Shown one piece after another: positions 1-8,261 of a stretch of 34,216 bases of DNA. This DNA is from Saccoglossus kowalevskii. Taxonomy: Eukaryota > Hemichordata > Enteropneusta > Harrimaniidae. The stretch spans positions 216,288-250,503 of the forward strand of contig NW_003133353.1 in assembly GCF_000003605.2 (NCBI RefSeq), in the 5' to 3' direction. Made by a program: the position numbers and the translations under genes. The notes under the pieces were generated by a model. It was not told the DNA's origin. It did no database searches and was given only the letters and a program-made list of their open reading frames with translations. Position 1 is the stretch's first letter, and every line of letters begins with the position of its first letter.

Positions 1-584
1 AGATATCTTATCAGTTGTTTGTAAATCAGCAAATAAAGAAAGTGGCCCAACTTAAAACTATTTACCCTCAGTTCAGTTATGTTTGTAAACCATGCATATT
101 AATGAGATGCACTAGTTTGGTGTACACTGGATAAACAAAAACTTGGCCATTTGTTTGCACACAAGAAAAAAATCAGTTTACTTGTACAAGATATTTTTTT
201 TTCAATAAAATAAAAACACTAATGTATGTAGCATGCCTTAGGGAGCTATTCGTGTGATTTTCAAAAAAAAATGTGAAAAGTGCCCAAAAAACTATTCTGC
301 TACCTTAAATTGTAAAATGCTTTAATTGCCTGTCATAAACCTTGTTTGAAAGAGTGTCTTTGGCTAACGCTAATAAGTTTGCACACACTTGCTATACTTG
401 GAGACATGCACTTAGTTTGTATACACAAATTGCATAAATATAATAAGTCATTTAATAAATCTGATTTTTGTCGATACTCAATCCTGTCTACGAGTATTAT
501 TCACTCTTCAATACGAACCATACACTACAAATTCATTCAGAAACAGAATTTACCTGGTTACATGACCATTGATTTGCATATCCA
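1..584. other. AT-rich non-coding stretch, probably intron of the RNF115/126-like gene
   Basis: Low-GC sequence with homopolymer A and T runs and no recognisable exon. The first RNF exon in the window begins with a splice acceptor at 5190, so this stretch is probably intron of that gene. That is inference, because the upstream exons are not in view. A 118-codon open frame at 346-702 runs into a repeat and has no family resemblance. Confidence 0.5.
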
Positions 585-686
585 ATTTGATTGTATGTAT
601 TATCATGTAGCAATACATGTCCATAAAATTTTTATTTTTGATCAGATAAAAGATGACAGACTTGCAGCCATCTTGTTTTTTGGCCA
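585..686. repeat. Diverged copy of the AAGATGGC-palindrome repeat
   Basis: It matches the units at 4090-4800 in order: a segment with tacatgtccat, then AAAGATGACAGACTTGCAGC, then CCATCTTG followed by a T run. The near-palindrome AAGATGgc...GCCATCTT is partly eroded here. It shows that the repeat cluster at 4.1-4.8 kb also has an older copy upstream. Confidence 0.6.
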
Positions 687-710
687 AGTGCAATTGCTTT
701 GATATTACAT

Positions 711-1344
711 ATATAGGTACTACATGTGGACCTCTCTCAGATTTGTTCATTTTCTAATGATATCTTCTGTTCTTTAATTGCCATGTGCATTGCTAACAGC
801 GGAGCTATCTCAGCCGACAGACTGCTTGTTTTTCTTAATTTTGGGGTAATTAATGTCACCGGCGAATGAGTGATAAAAAATCGGAGTGCAGCAAATCGGG
901 GTTGATCTTCCCGACGTACGCCGTGACTTGTTTCGTCACATTGTTGTCATTGCGTGCAATGGGCAAATTATTGCTACTCTAGTATTTTTTTGGGATTTGG
1001 AGGCTCTACACCTTTGAAAGACTTCGCAACTTATTGCAGACTTCCGTTTTTATCACTGTCTTTGTATGGCTAACAAAAGCGGGATTACCTTTCGATCAAT
1101 ACATGTTATTGTTTTAAATATGTGCAAGACGAGACTGACACTTGTTAACAAAAACCTAAGCATCACAGGCGAGTGACCAAGCGTCACGGACAAAGGGCAA
1201 GCATCACGGCCGAGTGTCCAAGCGTCACGGTACCGTGTCGCTTCAGAGGCCTGGGGGGAACACTGATACTACATGTAGATCTTTCTCAGATTTGTTCATT
1301 TCGTGATGATATCTTCAATTCTCTAATTTTGGTGAATATTTTTG
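711..1344. repeat. Long direct repeat, copy A (partner 3289-3922)
   Basis: This segment recurs 2,578 bp downstream with no indel and, by eye, a single T-to-G difference (in the T run near 990, against 3568). It contains the 3' part of a 156-bp-type unit, the AGCGGAGCT motif (798-806), a single-copy-looking core, a block of 20-21 bp iterated motifs (1158-1240), and the start of another 156-bp-type unit. Similarity stops sharply after 1344, where one copy continues GTAAAA and the other TCATTT. Confidence 0.9.
1158..1240. repeat. Four 20-21 bp iterons (AAGCRTCACGG)
   Basis: Four head-to-tail copies start at about 1158, 1179, 1199 and 1220. Each opens with AAGCATCACRG or AAGCGTCACGG, followed by a G/C-rich tail such as CCGAGTGTCC. 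The same block is in copy B at 3736-3818, and a lone AAGCATCACGG copy occurs near 1445. Function unknown. Clustered iterated motifs of this kind can be protein-binding sites in subterminal parts of DNA transposons, but nothing here proves that. Confidence 0.75.
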
Positions 1345-2378
1345 GTAAAAAGTGATATTTACGACTTCTTGTTAAAAACCAAAAGTTCAATTGCTTTGAT
1401 ATTACATATATAGATACTACAGTGTTCTCCCCAGACTTCATGTCAAGCATCACGGTCAATTTGCGTAACAATGCATCTAATTTGCATAATTTCATTTGCA
1501 TAATAATCAGTTTTTCACAACAAATATTGTCAATCTACAATTAATTAAAGACAAGATATTTTTATATCTGTGATAAATTTTATATAATTTTACTGCATTG
1601 TATTTTATGTTTTTGTATCAAGTCAAATAAAATTTAAAATGGAACAGCATAAAAAAATTGAAAGACTTGTGTTATAGCATGGAGCTAAAAAAGTTTTTTA
1701 GCTCCATGGTTACAGCCAGTCAGTGAATATAATGTTATCCATGGATGTAACTGGTTCATCATTGTGTACAAGTTTTAGTGCCCATGTCACTGTCAGTTCA
1801 TATAAACGTTGGGGAAAACATTTTTTGGTTAATTTATAAAGTTGGCAAGATATCGAAATATGTTGAAATTAATAAATCAATAATTAGAAAAAAAATCTAA
1901 AATGGCAGTTCGGCGATTTTTCATTGCAATATACCTTGTGAGTAACGCTACGATCACCGTAACATTGTCAGCTGACGGCATTGCGTTAGACGAGAATTCA
2001 CCGCTGCTGTTGCGATCATCAGTATCTGACTTTTTGGTGTGAAATACACAAATTGTTTATTAAAACGATTCATTGACGATTATCATAGGCATTACGTCAA
2101 AATCGCCAACGAGATGTTGTTTTTAAACATCACGGAAAATCATGCACTCTGCGCCGCCATCTTTGTTACCTCGATCAGAACCCCCCCTGTAACCCAGCAT
2201 GCATCGTCACAATGTTGCAACGTGCATTATGTCGCCTTAGGGCGGCGTTCTTCTGTACTAAGGCACCCTATGAATGGGGTATTTCCAGAGGTCAGAGTTC
2301 GTTTTTTCTCAACCAGTCTCGTCTGCTGTTGAATTATTCATACTTTTCTTCCAATGCGACTTAATTTCACTTGTTTTT
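1345..2378. other. Partial 156-bp unit followed by mostly unique DNA
   Basis: Positions 1345-1425 are a diverged piece of the 156-bp unit and 1437-1470 carry one iteron. After that the sequence is AT-rich to about 1900, then becomes more CpG-containing to 2330. A 97-codon open frame at 2039-2332 has no recognisable family and no splice or codon signature, so I do not call it a gene. A canonical YY1-type motif lies on the minus strand at 2153-2163. Confidence 0.5.
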
Positions 2379-3402
2379 AGCTCCGCTGTCGACTTTGTCG
2401 AGCGGAGCTTATCATATGAGTGATTGTTCGTCGTTCGTGTCAATGTTTTACTTTTTCGGCTTCTTCTTGAAAACCACAAGCCTGAATGCTTTGATACTTG
2501 GTGTATATGTACCTTGGGTAGACCTCTCTCAGATTTGTTCATTTCATGATGATATCTTCAATTCTCTAATTTTGGTGAATATTTTTGTCATTTTTGGTAA
2601 AAAGTGATATTTTCAACTTCTTGTTAAAAACCGCAAGTCCAATTGCTTTGATATTACATATATAGTTACTACATGTGGCCCTCTCTCAGATTGTTCATTT
2701 TGTAATGATATCTTTAATTCTCTAATTTTGATGAATATTTTTGTCATTTTTGGTAAAAAGTGATATTTTCGACTTCTTGTTGAAAACCGCAAGTCCAATT
2801 GCTTTGATATTACATGTATAGGTACTACATGTGGACCTCTCTCAGATTTGTTCATTTCATAATGATATATTCAATTCTCTAATTTTGGTGAATATTTTTG
2901 TCATTTTTGGTAAAAAGTGATATTTTCGACTTCTTGTTGAAAACCGCAAGTCCAATTGCTTTGATATTACATGTATAGGTACTACATGTGGACCTCTCTC
3001 AGATTTGTTCATTTCATGATGATATCTTTAATTCTCTGATTTTGATGAATATTTTTGTAATTTTTGTTAAAAAGTGATATTTTCGACTTCTTGTTGAAAA
3101 CCGCAAGTCCAATTGCTTTGATATTACATATATAGTTACTACATGTGGCCCTCTCTCAGATTGTTCATTTTGTAATGATATCTTTAATTCTCTAATTTTG
3201 GTGAATATTTTTGTCATTTTTGGTAAAAAGTGATATTTTCGACTTCTTGTTGAAAACCTGCAAGTCCAATTGCTTTGATATATTATACATATAGGTACTA
3301 CATGTGGACCTCTCTCAGATTTGTTCATTTTCTAATGATATCTTCTGTTCTTTAATTGCCATGTGCATTGCTAACAGCGGAGCTATCTCAGCCGACAGAC
3401 TG
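2379..3402. mobile_element. Candidate non-autonomous element with hairpin 5' end and internal 156-bp tandem units
   Basis: The left end is AGCTCCGCT (2379-2387), which forms a hairpin with AGCGGAGC (2401-2408) around a TTTG loop. The same AGCGGAGCT sequence recurs near the right end (3376-3384), so the outer ends are 9-bp inverted repeats. Between them lie about five tandem 156-157 bp units. CTTGTTTTT occurs directly on both flanks (2370-2378 and 3403-3411), which looks like a target duplication. However, the same nonamer occurs at other repeat junctions nearby, so it may belong to the family itself. No coding capacity is seen. Confidence 0.45.
2449..3290. repeat. Tandem array, 156-157 bp unit, about five copies
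   Basis: The marker TGATATTTTC recurs at 2605, 2761, 2918, 3075 and 3231, giving spacings of 156, 157, 157 and 156 bp. Each unit contains GACTTCTTGTTGAAAACCGC, an ATTGCTTTGATATTACAT stretch, ACATGTGGACCTCTCTCAGA and a T-rich tail. The first unit (from about 2440) is the most diverged. Long minus-strand open frames across this array are by-products of the repetition. Confidence 0.9.
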
Positions 3403-3922
3403 CTTGTTTTTCTTAATTTTGGGGTAATTAATGTCACCGGCGAATGAGTGATAAAAAATCGGAGTGCAGCAAATCGGGGTTGATCTTCCCGACGTACGCC
3501 GTGACTTGTTTCGTCACATTGTTGTCATTGCGTGCAATGGGCAAATTATTGCTACTCTAGTATTTTTTGGGGATTTGGAGGCTCTACACCTTTGAAAGAC
3601 TTCGCAACTTATTGCAGACTTCCGTTTTTATCACTGTCTTTGTATGGCTAACAAAAGCGGGATTACCTTTCGATCAATACATGTTATTGTTTTAAATATG
3701 TGCAAGACGAGACTGACACTTGTTAACAAAAACCTAAGCATCACAGGCGAGTGACCAAGCGTCACGGACAAAGGGCAAGCATCACGGCCGAGTGTCCAAG
3801 CGTCACGGTACCGTGTCGCTTCAGAGGCCTGGGGGGAACACTGATACTACATGTAGATCTTTCTCAGATTTGTTCATTTCGTGATGATATCTTCAATTCT
3901 CTAATTTTGGTGAATATTTTTG
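3289..3922. repeat. Long direct repeat, copy B (partner 711-1344)
   Basis: Nearly identical to copy A, with one visible substitution over about 630 bp and constant spacing of 2,578 bp. It overlaps the right end of the candidate element, with AGCGGAGCT at 3376-3384 and the iteron block at 3736-3818. The very low divergence contrasts with the 156-bp units beside it, which differ at many positions. Confidence 0.9.
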
Positions 3923-4080
3923 TCATTTTTAGTAGAAAGTGATATTTTCGACTTCTTGTTAAAAACTGTAAGTCCGATTGCTTTGATACTATACATATTG
4001 TGCATTTTCTAATGATGTCTTCAGTTCTTTAATTGAAATGTGCATTGCTAACAGCGGAGCTATCTCAGCCGATAGGCTGC
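3923..4080. repeat. Further partial copy of the 156-bp unit family with AGCGGAGCT end
   Basis: It continues the unit (TGATATTTTCGACTTCTTG at 3940) and ends in a third right-end motif, AGCGGAGCT at 4053-4061, followed by ATCTCAGCCGATAGGCTG and CTTGTTT. From there it runs directly into the palindromic repeat cluster, so the two families share a junction. Confidence 0.7.
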
Positions 4081-4800
4081 TTGTTTAAAATGTTGTTATT
4101 TTGGACATGCTTTGTCAGTTTTCATTCAAACTTGGTACATAGATTATACATGTTAGGATACATGTCCATGACGATTTATTTCACAATTGGATCAAAGATG
4201 GCCGACTGGCAGCCATCTTGTTTTTTGAAAATGTTGTATTTTGGACATGCTTTGTCAGTTTTCATTCAAATTTAGTAGATAGATCATACATGTTAGGATA
4301 CATGTCCCTGACCGTCTGTGAGTTCCTGAGTCTGTTCGTCCGTCCGTCCGTGTGTCCGTGCGTCAGTCTGTCCAGAGTCATCTTTCAGAATCCTGTGAAC
4401 CGATTCCGTTCATTCTTTGCATGTGCCTAGTACCTTATGTGAGACATATACACATGCAGTGGTTTAGCGATTCGATTCAAAATGGCCGACTGGCAGCCAT
4501 CTTGTTTTTTGATAAAAATGTTGTATTTTGGACATGCTTTGTCAGTTGTCATTCAAACTTGGTACATAGATTATACATGTTAGGATACATGTCCATGACG
4601 ATTTATTTCGCAATTGGATCAAAGATGGTCTACTGGCAGGCATCTTGTTTTTGTTTTTTTATGCAGTATCTTGGACGTGCTCTGTCAGTTTTCATTCAAA
4701 TTTGGCACATACATGTACTTTAGACATGTTAGGATGCATGTCCATGACAATTTGTTTCAAAATCTGGACAAGGATGGCCGATTGACAGCCATCTGACTTT
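4081..4800. repeat. Cluster of about four AAGATGGC-palindrome units
   Basis: Roughly 130-bp units share TTTTGGACATGCTTTGTCAG, a CATTCAAA segment, ACATGTTAGGATACATGTCC and a near-palindrome of the form AAGATGGCCGACTGGCAGCC followed by ATCTTG. Palindromes lie near 4196-4221, 4480-4506, 4624-4648 and 4774-4795. A CGTC-rich simple stretch (4338-4375, repeated GTCCGTCC) interrupts the second unit. Confidence 0.8.
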
Positions 4801-5190
4801 TTGGCCTTACTACTATATTTCCACAATTTATGTACCATTTTAATTTGTATTTGGCACATACATCATACATATCAGTGTGTTTCATAATCAGATGCTGTTT
4901 TTTGCTGTTGCCATTTTACTACTACACGGAACACATGTTTTGATGTAAATAAACAATCTGTTGTATACGCCACTTGAACCTCAAGTTTCAAGGACATGCT
5001 CGCGACAACCCTTACGCTTTAATATGATGAGCACAAAGAGAACTTTCAAAAATTTAACGGGGACTGTGTCATTTTCAATGACTTGTTGTATCAAAATTGG
5101 GGAATAGGCGCTTACCCGGATAAATACGGTATTACTTTAGCTCAGTGATGCATAACATTACCCTAATTTAGTAATTATACTGTTTTCCAG
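4801..5190. other. Intron sequence ending in a splice acceptor
   Basis: No repeat or exon recognised until the acceptor TGTTTTCCAG at 5181-5190, immediately before the first RNF exon. Confidence 0.6.
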
Positions 5191-5284
5191 TTGTTGAACA
5201 ATCTTGAAGGAACAGGACCACCGCCTGCAGAAAAGGACAAAATACAGGCACTTCCTACAGTAAAAATTACAAAAGATGACATAG
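5191..5284 (+). CDS. RNF115/RNF126-like RING-H2 E3 ubiquitin ligase, exon before the RING (partial gene)
   Basis: The exon lies between an acceptor (TTTTCCAG, 5190) and a donor (GTAAGA at 5285). It encodes LLNNLEGTGPPPAEKDKIQA followed by LPTVKITKDDIG. This is the conserved segment just ahead of the RING finger in animal RNF115 (BCA2) and RNF126. Those proteins are cytosolic or nuclear E3 ligases; their N-terminal zinc finger binds ubiquitin and their RING recruits E2 enzymes for protein quality control and receptor trafficking. The frame is open at the left edge and no start or zinc-finger exon is visible, so the 5' exons lie upstream of the window. The exon starts at a codon boundary and ends after the first base of a codon. 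RNF115 and RNF126 cannot be told apart here; invertebrates usually have one ancestral copy. Confidence 0.9.
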
Positions 5285-7642
5285 GTAAGAACCATATCTT
5301 CTCACAACTATGGTCAATCACTTGTCACGATTGCATTTGTTCATTCACTTTTCACCAGGAATTCAGTTTGTCCATTCACTTGTTGCCAGGAATTCAGTTT
5401 GTTCATACACTGTCACCAGGAATTCAGGTTGGTCATTCACTTTTCACCAGGAATTCAGTTTGTTCATTCACTTTTCACCAGGAATTCAGTTTGTTCATTC
5501 ACTTTTCACCAGGAATTCAGTTTGTTCATTCACTTTTCACCAGGAATTCAGTTTGTTCATTCACTTTTCACCAGGAATTCAGTTCATTCATTTGTCACCA
5601 GGAATTCATTTTGGTCATTTACTTTTCACCAGGAATTCAGTTGGTTCATTCATTTGTTGCCAGGAATTTGGTTTGTTCATTCACTTCTTGCCAGGAATTC
5701 AGTTTGTTCATTCACTTGTCACCAGGAATTCAGTTTGTTCATTCACTTTTCACCAAGAATTCAGTTTGTTCATTCACTTTTCACCAAGAATTCAGTTTGT
5801 TCATTCATTTGTCACCAGGAATTCAAGTTGTTCATTCATTTGTCCCCAGGAATTCAAGTTGTTCATTCACTTTTCACCAGGAATTCAAGTTGTTCATTCA
5901 CTTTTCACCAGGAATTCAAGTTGTTCATTCACTTTTCACCAGGAATTCAGTTTGTTCATTCACTTTTCACCATGAATTCAGTTTGTTCATTTACTGTCAC
6001 CAGGAATTCAGTTGGTTCATTCACTTGTTGCCAGGAATTTGGTTTGTTCATTCACTTTTCACCAGGAATTCAGTTGGTTCATTCACTTGTTGCCAGGAAT
6101 TCAGTTTGTTCATTCACTTGTTGCCAGGAATTCAGTTTGTTCATTCACTTTTTCACCAGGAATTCAGTTGGTTCATTCACTTGTTGCCAGGAATCCAGGT
6201 TGTTCGTTCACTTTTCACCAGGAATTCAGTTGGTTCATTCACTTGTTGCCAGGAATTCAGTTTGTTCATTCACTTTTCACCAGGAATTCAGTTGGTTCAT
6301 TCACTTGTTGCCAGGAATCCAGGTAGTTCATTCACTTGTTGCCAGGAATTCAGTTTCTTCATTTACTTGTCACCAGGAATTCAGTTTCTTCATTCACTTG
6401 TCACCAGGAATTCAGTTTGTTCATTCACTTGTCACCAGGAATTCAGTTTGTTCATTCACTTTTCACCAGGAATTCAGTTTGTTCATTCACTTTTCACCAG
6501 GAATTCAGTTTGTTCATTCACTTTTCACCAGGAATTCAGTTTGTTCATTTACTGTCACCAGGAATTCAGTTGGTTCATTCACTTGTTGCCAGGAATTTGG
6601 TTTGTTCATTCACTTTTCACCAGGAATTCAGTTGGTTCATTCACTTGTTGCCAGGAATTTGGTTTGTTCATTCACTTTTCACCAGGAATTCAGTTTGTTC
6701 ATTCACTTTTCACCAGGAATTCAGTTGGTTCATTCACTTGTTGCCAGGAATTCAGTTTAATCATTCACTTGTCACCATGAATTCAGTTTAATCATTCACT
6801 TTTCACCATGAATTCAGTTTAATCATTCACTTTTTACCATGAATTCAGTTTGGTCATTCACTTTTTACCATGAATTCAGTTTGGTATTTCACTTTTCATC
6901 ATTAATTCAGTTTGGTCATTCACTTTTCACCATGAACTCAATTTGGTCATTCACTTTTCACCATGAATTCAGTTTGGTCATTCACCACTCACCATGAATT
7001 CAGTTTGGTCATTCACTTTTCACCATGAATTCAGTTTGGTCATTCACTTTTCACCATGAATTCAGTTTGGTCAGTCACTTGTCATCAGGAATTCAGTTTG
7101 GTCATACACTTGTCACTAGGAATTCAGTTTGGTCATACACCTGTCACCAGGAATTCAGTTTAGTCATACACTTATCACAAGGAATTCAGGTTGTTCATAC
7201 ACTTGTCACCAGGAATTCAGTTTGGTCATACACTTGTCACCAGGAATTCAGTTTGGTCATACATACACTTGTCACCAGGAATTCAGTTTGTTCATACACT
7301 TGTCACCAGGAATTCAGTTTGGTCATACACTTGTCACCAGGAATTCAGTTTGGTTATACACTTGTCACCAGGAATTCAGTTTGGTCATACACTTGTCACC
7401 AGGAATTCAGTTTGGTCATACACTTGTCACCAGGAATTCAGTTTGTTCATACAGTTGTCACCAGTAATTCAGTTTGGTCATACACTTCTCACCAGGAATT
7501 CAGTTTGGTCATACACTTGTCACCAGGAATTTAGTTTGTTCATTCACTTGTCATCAGGAATTCAGGTTGTTCATTCACTTGTCACCAGGAATATTCAGAT
7601 GCCAATCATTTAATCAGATTTTCCTATTTATTTTTGTTTCAG
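5285..7642 (+). other. RNF intron almost filled by a minisatellite
   Basis: The intron is 2,358 bp with GT donor and AG acceptor (TTTTTGTTTCAG, ending 7642). Only about 50 bp at the left end and 45 bp at the right are outside the 31-bp array. Splicing it out joins G to AT, giving an Asp codon and a continuous RING domain, which supports these boundaries. Confidence 0.88.
5335..7595. repeat. 31-bp minisatellite, about 73 units, in three sequence blocks
   Basis: The unit is 31 bp with core GGAATTCAGTTTGTTCATTC then ACTTTTCACCA. Three blocks are visible. Block 1 (5335-6770) has CCAGGAATTC and TTTGTTCATTCAC or TTGGTTCATTCACTTGTTG. Block 2 (about 6775-7075) has CCATGAATTC and TTTGGTCATTCAC, with some TTTAATCATTC units. 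Block 3 (about 7085-7590) has TTTGGTCATACACTTGTCA. Most units carry an EcoRI site (GAATTC). A segment at about 5950-6095 recurs 558 bp later (18 x 31), so multi-unit duplication has occurred. There are no spacers, so it is not CRISPR. Confidence 0.97.
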
Positions 7643-7758
7643 ATCACCATTTAGATTGTTCAGTTTGTAAGGAGGACTTCAAAATTGAGGAAGAAGTTAG
7701 GAAACTCCCATGTCTCCATATATTTCATCATGATTGTATTGTTCCATGGCTAGAATTG
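7643..7758 (+). CDS. RNF115/RNF126-like E3 ligase, RING-H2 exon
   Basis: Bounded by the acceptor at 7642 and the donor GTGAGT at 7759. It encodes [20 protein letters not shown] followed by [19 protein letters not shown]. Visible ligands of the C3H2C3 (RING-H2) fold are the CxxC pair (CSVC), the C-L-H-x-x-H cluster (CLHIFH) and the next Cys (HHDC). The last Cys pair is in the following exon. The Pro-Trp of PWLEL is the usual E2-contacting position, so the ligase domain looks intact. The exon ends on a whole codon (Leu) and joins directly to HNTCPVC in the next exon. Identity with RNF115/126 RINGs is strong by eye; other RING-H2 families lack the LPTV...LPCxHxFH...IVPWLE combination. Confidence 0.94.
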
Positions 7759-8102
7759 GTGAGTGTTTACACTTAACTATAAAACCATGTTGCCACAATT
7801 TGCTCAAAATATATTATCTACATATGACTTTGTGTTGTTAGTTACATAATTCAGACCATATTCAGACCTATGCTTTATGTAACAAGTTTGTATGAGAAAT
7901 ATGAATGGTTCACAAACAAAATCACTTTTGTTGAAAAAATATCCAATGGACATAAACACCCACTTAGCTTACTGCTATTAGTGATATACCAAGTGGAGCC
8001 ACATTTTGTTTTTTCACGCACATTGGATGATTCATAAACATCATATATTGAATAATGCAGGTCATCGTTTTATGTTATTATTCTCTTTGTCTTTCCTCAC
8101 AG
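7759..8102 (+). other. Last RNF intron (344 bp)
   Basis: GTGAGT donor and TCTTTGTCTTTCCTCACAG acceptor. AT-rich, with no repeats or other features recognised. Confidence 0.88.
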
Positions 8103-8261
8103 CATAATACATGTCCAGTGTGCCGCAAAGGAATAGATGGTGAGGATAATAATACCAAAACAAATCACAGGTCAGAGGGAGCAAGTGGCAGAGGAGGAGG
8201 CGGTGGGGGTGGGGGCGGCAGTGGTCCTTCAGTATACGACTTTCAAGATGAATACGATTAA
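8103..8261 (+). CDS. RNF115/RNF126-like E3 ligase, terminal exon
   Basis: It begins after the acceptor at 8102 with HNTCPVCRKGIDGEDNN, giving the final CPxC zinc ligands of the RING. It continues through a hydrophilic tail, a glycine tract (about nine consecutive Gly after GR) and the ending SVYDFQDEYD, with TAA at 8259-8261. Vertebrate relatives also have a short low-complexity tail after the RING, but Ser/Asn-rich rather than Gly-rich. The Gly tract is encoded by GGN codons in a G-rich run (8195-8220), so its length could vary between alleles. With the two preceding exons, 41 + 53 residues from the RING start to the stop are seen, and no frameshift is present. Confidence 0.92.
   Translation, partial: HNTCPVCRKGIDGEDNNTKTNHRSEGASGRGGGGGGGGGSGPSVYDFQDEYD

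Noticed and set aside
2039-2332. 97-codon + strand open frame
   Set aside because: No recognisable domain, no splice context, and a composition explained by a CpG-richer unique stretch.
2309-3328. Minus-strand open frames with repeated MNKSERGPHVV peptides
   Set aside because: They follow the 156-157 bp tandem units exactly and shift with unit length; there is no independent coding evidence.
5335-7595. CRISPR-like regular direct repeats
   Set aside because: Contiguous units without spacers, in an animal genome with introns.
5310-7613. Several long overlapping + strand frames in the 31-bp array
   Set aside because: Stop-free tandem units within a spliced intron; reported as a repeat, with the in-frame read-through noted as a hypothesis only.
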